64,000 nt of DNA from Aeromonas sp. FDAARGOS 1405 (lineage in GTDB: Bacteria; Pseudomonadota; Gammaproteobacteria; Enterobacterales; Aeromonadaceae), in assembly GCF_019048265.1 (NCBI RefSeq), contig NZ_CP077311.1:3791001-3855000 (forward strand), in the 5' to 3' direction. Under the pieces are notes generated by a model. The model ran no database searches. It was not told the DNA's origin and worked only from the letters and a program-made list of their open reading frames with translations. Positions 1 through 8,325 of the stretch are shown here, piece after piece (within the stretch, counting starts at the first letter, position 1; every line of letters begins with the position of its first letter). The translations under genes and the position numbers were made by a program.

Positions 1-1
1 C

Positions 2-508
2 ATCAGCATGGTGACCGCAAAGCCCAACCTTACCCTGATCATGACCGACTACAGCAAGATGAAGAGCTGGGCCAACCGCACCATGGGGGGCGATCCGTCG
101 GTCGGGATGGCACTCAAGGAGGGGCTCTGCCTTGCCAACTTCGCAACCAATGCGAAACACGAGATCAGCCGTGCCACCATCATCATTCCGGTAGACTACA
201 GCAGAGCCAAGGGGCGTTTTCTCGACTGCGTGGTGGAGGAGTTCACCCAGGTGATGGGTCTGCCCAACGACTCGGACAAGGTGTTTCCCTCCATCTTCAA
301 TGACAACAGCATCGACAGCTTTTTGACCGGGCTGGACTATGTGCTGCTCAAGATGGCCTATCACCCGGCCCTCAAAGCCGGAATGAGCAGTGCCGAGATC
401 CGCGCCGCACTGCCCATTGCGCTGGCCGACCTGCGCGCCAAAGGGGAGATCCGCGAAGCCAACCGCCGGGTGCAGCAGCAGAGCCTGAAAAGCTGGGCGG
501 GACTGTAA
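2..508 (+). CDS. DUF2927 family protein, 5' end outside window
   Basis: The frame is open to the left edge, so the first visible ATG (position 8) is probably internal and the N-terminus is missing. About 168 C-terminal residues are visible. The segment with CVVEEFTQVMGLPNDSD, then PSIFNDNS and a Leu-rich LTGLDYVLLKM stretch, resembles DUF2927 proteins, a secreted family with a metalloprotease-like fold; that family call is from memory. No catalytic function can be assigned. It ends in GL followed by TAA, 50 bp before a strong terminator, so it is the last gene of its transcript. Confidence 0.6.
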   Translation: MSMVTAKPNLTLIMTDYSKMKSWANRTMGGDPSVGMALKEGLCLANFATNAKHEISRATIIIPVDYSRAKGRFLDCVVEEFTQVMGLPNDSDKVFPSIFNDNSIDSFLTGLDYVLLKMAYHPALKAGMSSAEIRAALPIALADLRAKGEIREANRRVQQQSLKSWAGL

Positions 509-558
509 CGGCATGGCTCAACCCAGAGCCAGACAAGCCACTGCGACTCACCACCAAC

Positions 559-588
559 AAAAAACGCAGCCACCTGGCTGCGTTTTTT
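559..588 (+). terminator. Rho-independent terminator, bidirectional
   Basis: A 13-bp perfect stem, AAAAAACGCAGCC with GGCTGCGTTTTTT and loop ACCT, is followed by a T run on both strands. It ends the DUF2927 gene on the plus strand and can also serve the minus-strand dinI transcript. Confidence 0.9.
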
Positions 589-680
589 GTTGTATGGGTA
601 TCAGCAGTGCATTAGCAGGCATGCCCGTTTATCCGCAGCCCATTTATCCACCGCCCAGAATTATCCACTGACCATGGGGA

Positions 681-932
681 TCAGGATGCGACGTTCTCTT
701 CCGGCATCCAGCTGTCGGCGTTCTCCCACACCTCCTGCACCATAGCTTCGGCCAGCTCTTTGTCTTCCTTGCTGGCACGGCTGACGGTCAGAGCCATGGT
801 ACTGCCCGGCGCGACCCGCACATGGATGTCGGGAAATTTTTCGCCAAGCTGCTTGAGCAGCTCCTGACGCAGCGCCTCCATGGTCGAGGTCGGGATCTGA
901 TGTTTTCTGTCGATGATGATTTCAAGACGCAT
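681..932 (-). CDS. dinI: DNA damage-inducible protein DinI
   Basis: An 83-residue DinI-family protein. In E. coli DinI binds RecA filaments and tunes SOS induction and UmuD cleavage. The family pattern is visible: N-terminal MRLEIIID strand, central amphipathic helix, SRASKEDKELAEAM, and the C-terminal VWENADSWMPEE acidic helix, matching E. coli DinI in length (81 aa) and in the W-E-x-A-D-x-W signature. The start at 932 is preferred because GGAG lies 8-9 nt upstream; an ATG 15 nt further upstream has no ribosome site. A LexA box ends 22 nt upstream. It lies directly downstream of polB but has its own SOS box, so both genes should be LexA-controlled. Confidence 0.92.
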   Translation of the reverse strand: MRLEIIIDRKHQIPTSTMEALRQELLKQLGEKFPDIHVRVAPGSTMALTVSRASKEDKELAEAMVQEVWENADSWMPEENVAS

Positions 933-954
933 AGGAAACTTCTCCATGATTTAT

Positions 955-974
955 AACTGTATTTTTATCCAGTA
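955..974 (-). promoter_or_regulatory. LexA (SOS) box of dinI
   Basis: The plus strand reads AACTGTATTTTTATCCAGTA: CTGT, eight AT-rich bases, CCAG, one base off the CTGT-N8-ACAG consensus. On the minus strand it precedes the dinI start by 22 nt and would overlap the core promoter, as at the E. coli dinI operator. Confidence 0.85.
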
Positions 975-1006
975 TTCATGGGAAGTAAAGTGCCAACTTG
1001 CACCAA

Positions 1007-3433
1007 TCAGAAAAGATCCAGCTGCTGACCACAGATCCGGTCGAACGACTCGCCGATAAAGGGCAGGATGGCATCGGCAATGGGCCGCAACTGCTTGTCG
1101 ATATAGTGCTCGTAATCGATGGCGCTGCGCCGGTACTCCAGCGGCTCGGGGCCATTGAGGGTCATCAGATAGGCGATGGCGCCCCGATGCTGATAGCGCT
1201 GGGGCAGCCCGCGGCGCAGGTTCTCCTCATCGGCCAGCCGCGCCGCACGCACATGGGGCGGCACATTCTTCTGATACTCTTCGAGCTTCTGGCGCAGCCG
1301 TTTGCGGTAGATAAGCAGATCGTCGTGACGACCGGCGCGGGTCTCATCCACCATGGTGCGCACATAGCCGCTGGGATCTTCATCGTGAAACACCAGCTCG
1401 TAGAGGCGGGTCTGAAACTGCTTGGCCAGCATGGTCCAGTCGGTGCGCACCGATTCGAGCCCCTTGAACACCAGCTGTTCACTCTCCTCACTGGCCTTGC
1501 CAACCAGCCCCGCATAGCGCTTCTTGCTGCCCTTCTCCAGCCCGCGGATGGTGGGCATCAGAAAGCGGCGATAGTGGGTCTCGTACTGGATCTCGAGATA
1601 ACTCGGCAGGTCGAACTCTCGCCTGATCAGTGCAGCCCAGTTATCGTTGATCATTTGCGCCAGTCGCTGGCCAATCTCGTCCGCCTCATCCGGGCTGGTC
1701 TCGCGCCCCAGATGGACAAAAGTGGAGTCGGTGTCACCATAGATCACCTCGAACCCCTTCGCCTCAATCCACTCGCGGGTCTGCTGCATGATGCTGTGAC
1801 CACGCAAGGTAATTGACGAGGCAAGTCGCGGATCATAGAAACGGCAGCCCCCCGACCCCAGCACCCCGTAGAAGGAGTTCATGATGATCTTGATGGCCTG
1901 GGAGAGTGCCTTGTTGCTGGCAGCCTTGGCCCGATCCCGCGCCGCCCACAAGGTAGCGATGAGATCCGGCAAGAAGTGCCGCTCGCGGGAGAACATGGCG
2001 CCGCGAAAGCCCGGAATAGCGTGCTCGGGATGCTGCAGCCCTTCGATAAGTCCCATGGGGTCGATGCAAAAGGTGCGGATGATGCTGGGATAGAGGCTCT
2101 TGAAATCGAGTACCAGCACATGGCGATAGAGACCGGGTTTGGAGTCCATCACATAGCCACCTGGGCTCGCCAGCCCCCCGTCGGCTGGCAAATTGGGGGC
2201 CACATAGCCGCCCCGATGCAGCCGCGGCAGATAGAGGTTGGTAAAGGCCGCCACCGAGCCCCCTACCCTGTCCAGTTCAAGACCGGTGAGGGAGGCGCGC
2301 TCGATGGCAAAAGGGATAAGGTGGCAGTAGTCGAAGATCTCCCACACCAGCTTGCAATCTTCCAGGTTGTAACGGGCGAGCGCCTCCTTGTCGGAGTGGA
2401 ACAGCTCGGTGATCTTCTCCCCCCGATTGGCCACATCCTCGATATCCTTGCCACGACCGAGCAGTTCGCTCGCCACCGCATCCAGGCTGTAGCTGGCAAA
2501 CTGCCAGGTGGCGCTTTTCAGGGTATCGATGCCATCGAGCACCATGCGCCCGGGAATGATGACGTTGCCGGTTTGGGGATCGCCCCGTGACGAGCGCCAG
2601 AAGCAGAGCTCGCGCCCCCGCCCGAGCCGCAGCCGCCGCTTGTTAAGCTCGGCGCGGCGCAGCAGCAGACGAAAGTCAAAATTGACCACGTTCCAGCCGA
2701 TGACCAGATCGGGGTCATGCAGGCTGAACCAGCGCTCCAGCGCACTCAGCAGGGTGCTCTCGTCCGCCACCCACTCGACCTGGGTGCCCCAGCTCTCGGC
2801 ATCCGCCTCCGGGGTGCCGATCATGATGACCCGCGCATCCTGCTCGCTGTAAAGACCGACCGAGAAGAGGGCCCCGTCCATGGCGCACTCCACATCCAGC
2901 GACACCCAGGAGAGGATTGGCGTCACCGCCTGCGGCGCGCAACGCGCCTCGTTCACCTCCCAGTAGCCCTGTTTGCCCCCCTTTTTTACCGCCCGGCCAT
3001 CGAAGCGCACACCAGCTGTGATGAAACGCTCCATCAGAAACCGCTCCGGCAGCCGGATATCCGCCTCAAAGTGCTCCAGCCCGCGAATAAGCAGCAGCTC
3101 GATGGCGCGGTGAAAGGCGCTCAGGGTGGCGAAATAGCAGCCCACCACAGGGCGACCGTCGAAGGTGTGCATTGGCAGGCGGCGAAACCGCCCGCTCACC
3201 CCGGCCCCCTTGAACAGCTCGGCGGCTTCTGCCATATGGCTCTGCGGCAGGAAGAACACCGGCTCCTGTCCCGGCACCACCACCCGTACCGGCCCCTGCG
3301 CGCTCCAGAGCCACATCACGATTTCGGTGGTGGCTGCCTGCCCGTTGCGGCCGCGCACGTCCCGACCGTGGCGGGTCAGGATAAAACCGTCGAGCGGCGG
3401 AGTGGCGGGTACGGTGGGCTGGGTTGCAGTCAT
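1007..3433 (-). CDS. polB: DNA polymerase II
   Basis: 808 residues (E. coli Pol II: 783), a family B polymerase used in SOS-linked replication restart and translesion synthesis. Visible are the 3'-5' exonuclease motif LDVE near residue 175, DxxSLYPSI (as DFKSLYPSII) near 440, KIIMNSFYG, and YGDTDS near 565, the catalytic aspartates of family B. The C-terminus ends QLDLF, a canonical beta-clamp-binding pentapeptide, like QLGLF in E. coli. The N-terminal 14 residues, rich in Pro and Thr, extend beyond the E. coli start before the conserved GFILTRH. A LexA-type box sits 32 nt upstream. It is divergent from the prolyl-tRNA deacylase gene. Confidence 0.96.
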   Translation of the reverse strand: MTATQPTVPATPPLDGFILTRHGRDVRGRNGQAATTEIVMWLWSAQGPVRVVVPGQEPVFFLPQSHMAEAAELFKGAGVSGRFRRLPMHTFDGRPVVGCYFATLSAFHRAIELLLIRGLEHFEADIRLPERFLMERFITAGVRFDGRAVKKGGKQGYWEVNEARCAPQAVTPILSWVSLDVECAMDGALFSVGLYSEQDARVIMIGTPEADAESWGTQVEWVADESTLLSALERWFSLHDPDLVIGWNVVNFDFRLLLRRAELNKRRLRLGRGRELCFWRSSRGDPQTGNVIIPGRMVLDGIDTLKSATWQFASYSLDAVASELLGRGKDIEDVANRGEKITELFHSDKEALARYNLEDCKLVWEIFDYCHLIPFAIERASLTGLELDRVGGSVAAFTNLYLPRLHRGGYVAPNLPADGGLASPGGYVMDSKPGLYRHVLVLDFKSLYPSIIRTFCIDPMGLIEGLQHPEHAIPGFRGAMFSRERHFLPDLIATLWAARDRAKAASNKALSQAIKIIMNSFYGVLGSGGCRFYDPRLASSITLRGHSIMQQTREWIEAKGFEVIYGDTDSTFVHLGRETSPDEADEIGQRLAQMINDNWAALIRREFDLPSYLEIQYETHYRRFLMPTIRGLEKGSKKRYAGLVGKASEESEQLVFKGLESVRTDWTMLAKQFQTRLYELVFHDEDPSGYVRTMVDETRAGRHDDLLIYRKRLRQKLEEYQKNVPPHVRAARLADEENLRRGLPQRYQHRGAIAYLMTLNGPEPLEYRRSAIDYEHYIDKQLRPIADAILPFIGESFDRICGQQLDLF

Positions 3434-3464
3434 GAAGCGTAAAGGGGCTGTCCGAGAATGGGAC

Positions 3465-3484
3465 TATTGTACGTTCATACAGTG
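3465..3484 (-). promoter_or_regulatory. LexA (SOS) box of polB
   Basis: The plus strand reads TATTGTACGTTCATACAGTG, i.e. TTGT-N8-ACAG with flanking TA and TG, one change in the core from CTGT-N8-ACAG. It lies 32 nt upstream of polB in the divergent region shared with the plus-strand gene at 3600, which it might also touch. Confidence 0.75.
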
Positions 3485-3599
3485 CCTGCTCGCAATCGTC
3501 ACGCTGGCTGCGAGGCGGGGGTCAAACTGGTAAGCTCGATCCGGTCGTTATTCCCGCCCATCCCGTTCTGACCACTCTTCGCCGACAAAAGGAGTCTAT

Positions 3600-4091
3600 G
3601 TGGCAATCTATTCCCTGCTGGATCAGCTGGCTATCCCCTACCAGCGCTTTGACCATCCCCCAGTGTTTACCTGTGAGGAGGCGAGCAAGTTGCTGCCCGA
3701 CCTGCCCGCAGCCAAGACCAAGAACCTCTTTTTGCGCGATCCGAAAAGCGAGCGGCTGTTTCTGGTGGTGAGTCCGGAGGAGCGCCGGGTCGATCTCAAG
3801 GAGCTGGCGGTCATGCTCGGCGTCAAGCGGCTGAGCTTTGGCTCCCCCGAGCGGCTCGATGCGGTGCTCGGCCTTACCCCGGGCTCGGTGACCCTGCTCG
3901 CCATGGTGCGCGACAGGGAAAAAGCGGTAGAGCTGGTGGTGGACGAGGCCATCTGGCAGGCCGAACAGGTGCAGTGCCATCCGCTGGTCAACACCGCTAC
4001 TCTGATCATCCGCCTCGACGATGTGCGCCGCCTGCTGGCCCACCTCGGTCGGGAGGCCAACGTCATGCGGCTGCCGGTCATTATTGACTGA
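3600..4091 (+). CDS. YbaK/ProX-type prolyl-tRNA deacylase
   Basis: 163 residues of the YbaK/EbsC/ProX superfamily, standalone relatives of the ProRS editing domain that hydrolyse mischarged Ala-tRNA(Pro) or similar. Family features are VFTCEEASKLL, the PAAKTKNLFLRD segment with the conserved Lys-Asn near residue 41, and the SFGSPERL...LTPGSVTLLA block. The GTG start is chosen because GGAG lies 7 nt upstream; the overlapping ATG two bases earlier is in another frame. Which mischarged tRNA is edited cannot be read from sequence; the PrdX/ProXp-ala subgroup is most likely. Confidence 0.82.
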   Translation: MAIYSLLDQLAIPYQRFDHPPVFTCEEASKLLPDLPAAKTKNLFLRDPKSERLFLVVSPEERRVDLKELAVMLGVKRLSFGSPERLDAVLGLTPGSVTLLAMVRDREKAVELVVDEAIWQAEQVQCHPLVNTATLIIRLDDVRRLLAHLGREANVMRLPVIID

Positions 4092-4299
4092 CCCAAGAGT
4101 GTGGGAAGCATAAACGCTCCGGCGTCATGCCCCGCCCCTGATTAATCGAGTCAGCAGCCCTCTTGTGGCGGTTGTTGCCGCGATCGTGCCCGGATCACTT
4201 GAACCATTGCTCAACGGCGCAATTCATGCTGTGATCCGGCCCAGTCACCCGGCCCTGAGGTCGCTGCGCCGTTCCCGGCAGGAAGAGCCCAAACCCTTG

Positions 4300-5538
4300 A
4301 TGCAGAGTCTGTTTTCCTCGGCCCAGTTGCTGAGTCTGGTGCTGTTCGTCAGCCTGTCGCACATCGGGGTCGCGGCCATTTTCGCCTACCTGTGGCATAC
4401 CCAGCGACAGCTGCGCTCCCTGCTCTACTGGTCGGCCAGCGAACTGGCCATCGCCGCCGCCTTTGGCTGCCTGCTGCTGCGACCCCTTACGGGAGAGATC
4501 TCCCTTGCCAATATCCTGCTTACCAATCTGCTGATCATCGCCACCCCGCTACTCTATGAGCGGGGGCTGCGCCACTTCTTCCGGCGCGAGGCCGACCGTT
4601 TCGGCTGGCTCTGCCCGCTCCTTGCCCTCGCCGGCTTCCTGCTATTCGCTGTCACCGCCACACAGCTACCGCAGGATGACATACACAGCCGGATCGTGGT
4701 GCTATCCGGGGCCATCTCGCTGCAAATGTGCCTGCTGCTGTGGCAGCTCTGGCGCTATCAGCGGTTGGCCCCCGCCTACCGGGTGCTGCGCTTTGCCATC
4801 TTGCTGCTTGCGCTGCAACTGGCCCTGCAACTGATCAGGATGGCCAAGCATCAGTGGTGGCCTGAGTCGGCTGCCTCCAGCCTGACCGATCCCCTGCTCG
4901 GCCCGGTGATCCTGCTCAGCCTGCTCTTTACCATTGCCCGCAGCTTCATTTTGCTGAGCCTGGTGCACACCCGTCAGCAGCAGGCGCTGCTCGCCACCCA
5001 GCGCGAACTGGAGCGGCGCGCCAACCTGGATGCCCTGACCGGACTGGACAGCAGACACTATTTCGAACACCAGGTGGCCCTGCGTGCCCGCGAGATGGCT
5101 AGCCCCGGCCAGCTGCTGCTGATCGATCTGGACAACTTCAAGCAGATCAATGACCGCCACGGTCATCCCGCTGGCGACGCCATGCTGCGGGCGGTGGGAC
5201 GGGTGATCCGGGAGAGCCTGCCGACGGCGGGGCTAGCTGGGCGCCTTGGCGGCGACGAGCTGGCGCTGCTGGTGATGGAGACTTCGCAAACGCTGCCGGC
5301 CTGCAGCCAGACCCTGCAGCAGCGGGTCGCAGACGCCACTCGGTCGCTGGCCGGTGGCCCCATCAGCCTCAGCATAGGGCTCACTTCGCTGCAGCAGGGC
5401 GAGAGCTTTGAGCAGGCCTATTCGCGCGCGGATCGGGCACTCTATGCCGCCAAACAGGCTGGCCGCCAGCGCGCCTGCATCCAGGAGCCACACCACAGCG
5501 AACCCTGGCCGCTGTGGCCTCTGGCCACCCAGACCTGA
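4300..5538 (+). CDS. Membrane GGDEF-domain protein, putative diguanylate cyclase
   Basis: 412 residues from an ATG preceded by AGGAAGAG. The N-terminal half (about residues 1-230) holds six or seven hydrophobic segments forming an uncharacterised membrane sensor; the C-terminal 170 residues are a GGDEF domain, with LDALTGLDSRHYFE, LLIDLDNFKQINDRHGH and DRALYAAKQAGR. GGDEF enzymes make cyclic-di-GMP from two GTP. The signature here is GGDEL near residue 317, so the usual terminal Phe is Leu, and no RxxD inhibitory site is seen just upstream; activity is therefore likely but not certain. The stop overlaps the next start (TGATG), implying coupling to the following acetyltransferase-like gene. 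Confidence 0.85.
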   Translation: MQSLFSSAQLLSLVLFVSLSHIGVAAIFAYLWHTQRQLRSLLYWSASELAIAAAFGCLLLRPLTGEISLANILLTNLLIIATPLLYERGLRHFFRREADRFGWLCPLLALAGFLLFAVTATQLPQDDIHSRIVVLSGAISLQMCLLLWQLWRYQRLAPAYRVLRFAILLLALQLALQLIRMAKHQWWPESAASSLTDPLLGPVILLSLLFTIARSFILLSLVHTRQQQALLATQRELERRANLDALTGLDSRHYFEHQVALRAREMASPGQLLLIDLDNFKQINDRHGHPAGDAMLRAVGRVIRESLPTAGLAGRLGGDELALLVMETSQTLPACSQTLQQRVADATRSLAGGPISLSIGLTSLQQGESFEQAYSRADRALYAAKQAGRQRACIQEPHHSEPWPLWPLATQT

Positions 5539-6071
5539 TGCAACCCCTCATCGAGTGCCGGGCCGCTCGGCTGACCGACGCCCCCGCCTACCGCCGCTAC
5601 GAGGCCGAATGTGGCGCCGCCGGGTTGCCGCTCTATCAGGTGGCGCAATTCGGCTCGACTCAGTGGCTGCAGGAGTTGCTCGCCCATGCCAATGGCCTGC
5701 ATCTGCCGCCGGGCTACCTACCGACCACCACCTATTTTGCCCTCGAAGGGGAAGCGCTCCTCGCCACCTTGCGCCTGCGCCACGGCGACAAGCCAAGCCA
5801 CCCACCAGTGGCTTGGCTATATCGATTACGAGACCATCCCACCCGCCGGGGTGAAGGTGCCGCCCGCATCCTGCTCGGTTGAGTGCAGCGCCATGTGCTC
5901 AGCGAACCTGTGCTCATCAGCTGTGACAAGACAAATCCCGCCTCGCTCAAGGTCATTGAAGCTGCAGATGGACAATGGCTGGATCGCCGCTATCATACCG
6001 GCGATCTCTGCTGGGTCCGGTTTTACCGGCTGGCCCCGGCCAAGAGGCCAGGGCTGTGCGGCAGACAATAA
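5538..6071 (+). pseudogene. Broken GNAT family N-acetyltransferase
   Basis: Starts at an ATG overlapping the previous stop. The first 90 residues (MQPLIECRAARLTDAPAYRRY onward) and the last 60 (HVLSEPVLISCDKTNPAS...VIEAADGQW) look like one GNAT acetyltransferase in a single frame, but TGA at 5880-5882 lies between them, where relatives usually carry Trp or another residue. Around 5800-5840 the +1 frame gives WLGYIDYETIPP, which fits the family better than the main frame, suggesting two compensating indels as well. Read as a decayed gene; a sequencing error cannot be excluded. Function, if any, would be acetyl transfer to an unknown amine. Confidence 0.65.
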
Positions 6072-6098
6072 AAAAGAGCACCACTAGGCGCTCTTTTT
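6071..6098. terminator. Bidirectional terminator
   Basis: AAAAAGAGC pairs with GCTCTTTTT across a 10-nt loop. It separates the convergent acetyltransferase remnant and the RIO kinase gene and has T tracts in both directions. Confidence 0.8.
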
Positions 6099-6123
6099 CC
6101 ATTGACCACGGCCACCAACAAGA

Positions 6124-6984
6124 TCAGTAGCTGTCTTCCTCTTCGGCCTTCATCCTGGCCTGACGAGCCAGTGCCTCCTCCTGGGCGCTCTCGATCTCGT
6201 GCAATACAGAATCGAGATCCACCTGCTCGCGGCTCTCCTCGAACAAGCCGGTCAACTCGCTGTCGGGGGTCAGTTTGCCATCTTCATACAGGGCCCACAT
6301 CTCCCGGGCGTAGCGGGTCTTGAGCAGCTCGGGGGCATACATGCCGTAGTAGTTGCGCATGTTGTTGACGTCCCGCTCCAGCATCGCCTTGGCCTGGTTG
6401 TTGGCGGCGGCATCCACCACCTGGGGCAGGTCGATAATGACGGGGCCCTGTTCATCCACCAGCACATTGAACTCGGAGAGATCGCCGTGGATAAGACCGG
6501 CGCAGAGCATCCTCACCACGTAACGGATCACCTTGGCATGGTCGATGACCGCCTGCTCGGGGGTAAGCGCCACATCGTTGAGGCGCGGCGCGACATTGCC
6601 ATCCTCATCGGTGATAAGTTCCATCAAGAGGACGCCATCGAGGCAGACATAGGGCTGCGGCACCCGCACACCGGCCGCCGCCAGCTTGAACAGGGCGTCG
6701 ACCTCGGTGTTCTGCCACACCTCTTCATGCTGTTTGCGGCCGTACTTGGAGCCCTTCTCCATGGCGCGAGCATCGCGACTGCCGCGCACCTTGCGGCCTT
6801 CCTGATAGACCACGGCCTGCTTGAAGCTGCGCTTGGACGCTTCTTTATAGACTTTGGCGCAGCGGATCTCGTCGCCGCAGCGCACCACATAGACGTCGGC
6901 CTCTTTGCCGCTCATCAGCCGGCTGATGACGTCATCGACCAGGCCGTCATCCACCAGGGGTTGGATTCGATTTGGAATTTTCAT
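6124..6984 (-). CDS. RIO1-family protein kinase
   Basis: 286 residues of the bacterial RIO1-like kinase family. The catalytic loop HGDLSEFNVLV (near residue 163) and the metal-binding IIDLPQ (near 182) are intact, as are a nucleotide-binding SGKEADVYVV strand and the Lys of CAKVYK. Archaeal and eukaryotic relatives act in ribosome maturation, whereas the role of bacterial versions is not settled. An acidic Glu-rich tail ends the protein. It is monocistronic between two terminators. Confidence 0.88.
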   Translation of the reverse strand: MKIPNRIQPLVDDGLVDDVISRLMSGKEADVYVVRCGDEIRCAKVYKEASKRSFKQAVVYQEGRKVRGSRDARAMEKGSKYGRKQHEEVWQNTEVDALFKLAAAGVRVPQPYVCLDGVLLMELITDEDGNVAPRLNDVALTPEQAVIDHAKVIRYVVRMLCAGLIHGDLSEFNVLVDEQGPVIIDLPQVVDAAANNQAKAMLERDVNNMRNYYGMYAPELLKTRYAREMWALYEDGKLTPDSELTGLFEESREQVDLDSVLHEIESAQEEALARQARMKAEEEDSY

Positions 6985-7152
6985 GGCCGCCCTTTTACCC
7001 TATTTCCGCTCTCGAAGATAGCTCCGCGCACGCTCACTTGCCTCTCCCTGTCATAAGACACCCTGTTATCCTCTGTTTGCGCTGTTTTTGTCCACCCGTT
7101 CGCCTTAAAAACCACCCGCAACAGACCAAATACGAAAGGCTCCTCTGCCAAC

Positions 7153-7180
7153 AAAATTGGCCCGCATGCGGGCCAATTTT
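7153..7180 (-). terminator. Terminator of first lpxM paralogue
   Basis: A perfect palindromic hairpin, AAAATTGGCCCGC with GCGGGCCAATTTT, begins immediately at the stop codon of the minus-strand acyltransferase gene. Confidence 0.85.
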
Positions 7181-8166
7181 CAAGGTTCGGGCGGCAAGCC
7201 CTGACGAATACGCTGGATCCCCGCTTCATAGAGTCCGTCATCCCCCTCCTGATGCTCCAGGGTTTCAAAGATCTTGAGAAACCACATGTACTGCTCGGGA
7301 TGGCGCGCCACCTGCATCTCCACCACCCGGTTCATGGCGTTGACGTCTGCCAGCAGATCGGCGGTGGGATAAGGGTCAAACGGCGGCTCGATCTCCAGCA
7401 GATAGCATCCCTCATCCTCGTCATAGCTGGCGAAGATGGGCACGGCTCTGGCACCAGTCAGTTTCACCAGCTTGGGCAACGCTGGCAGGGTTGCTTTGGG
7501 ACGACCGAAGAAGGGAACAAACACGCTCGCCTCACGGCCGTGATCCTGATCCGGCAGATAAAAAAAACTGGCGCCAGCGCGGATCGACTTGATCGCCGGC
7601 TTGATACCGACACTGCGCTCATAGACCTTGCCCCCTTTGGCCCGCTCGCGGTTGATGTACCAGTCAAAAACCTGATCTTTCGGGCTCTTCATCATGGTGC
7701 ACATCTCGATGCCCATCATGGAGAAGTAGCGGCCAATCATGTCGACCGCCCAGGTATGAGGCACCACCAGGATCACCGGACGGCCCGCAGCTTGCTCCGC
7801 TTGCACATGCTCCCAGCCGCTCACCTTGACGCGGCGGGTCAGGCGCGCCTTGCTGCGCCAACTGAGCTCGCCAAAGCCCATAAAGGTCTTGAGCCCGACC
7901 CGGATCGATTTGAGCAGCAGCGCCTGACGTGCGGCGGCATCCAGCGTTGGAAAGCAGATCTTGAGGTTGGTATCGGCAATATAGGCCTGCTTTTTCGAAA
8001 AACGCAGCAGGGTCGGTGAGACCAGATCGGCAAAGCGATCCCGCAACCTCGCAGGAGTAAATGCCAGCAGGGAGAGCAGGCCCAGTGCGAACCAGCTGCC
8101 CCACCATTTGGGATGCAGCAGGCGGCTATGAAATGAGGTATCAAATACCGGATCTAACGCAGACAT
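7180..8166 (-). CDS. lpxM: LpxM/HtrB-family lipid A acyltransferase, copy 1
   Basis: 328 residues of the LpxL/LpxM (HtrB/MsbB) family, inner-membrane enzymes that add the secondary acyl chains to Kdo2-lipid A. The HxxxxD catalytic motif is HTWAVD, and FFYLPDQDHGRE and RPKATLPALPKL match the LpxM subgroup. One N-terminal membrane segment (FALGLLSLLAF) anchors it. The start at 8166 is chosen because MSALDPVFDTSF aligns with MSPQDPVFNSSF of the neighbouring paralogue; an upstream ATG (8175) is possible. It lies in the same orientation downstream of the second copy, with a terminator between them, so each is probably expressed separately. Confidence 0.88.
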   Translation of the reverse strand: MSALDPVFDTSFHSRLLHPKWWGSWFALGLLSLLAFTPARLRDRFADLVSPTLLRFSKKQAYIADTNLKICFPTLDAAARQALLLKSIRVGLKTFMGFGELSWRSKARLTRRVKVSGWEHVQAEQAAGRPVILVVPHTWAVDMIGRYFSMMGIEMCTMMKSPKDQVFDWYINRERAKGGKVYERSVGIKPAIKSIRAGASFFYLPDQDHGREASVFVPFFGRPKATLPALPKLVKLTGARAVPIFASYDEDEGCYLLEIEPPFDPYPTADLLADVNAMNRVVEMQVARHPEQYMWFLKIFETLEHQEGDDGLYEAGIQRIRQGLPPEP

Positions 8167-8282
8167 GGCGACCATCAAGTCATCAAAAACAAGCGGTTAT
8201 TGTAATTATCCTGACATTTTTTTCTACCCTGAGGAGGCTTGCTATCGACCTGCAAGGCACAGATCAGACTAGTTATCATAAA

Positions 8283-8305
8283 AAATGGCCCACCTGGGGC
8301 CATTT
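8283..8305 (-). terminator. Terminator of second lpxM paralogue
   Basis: AAATGGCCC and GGGCCATTT form a 9-bp stem with loop ACCTG, 20 bp past the stop of the copy-2 gene. The stem shares the TGGCCC core with the terminator of copy 1, suggesting it was duplicated with the gene. Confidence 0.75.
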
Positions 8306-8325
8306 CAATCAATCTTAATTCAGGG

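Noticed and set aside
5611..6087. 158-codon frame through the acetyltransferase remnant
   Set aside because: Only a 12-residue stretch fits the family; the rest is a frame shadow.
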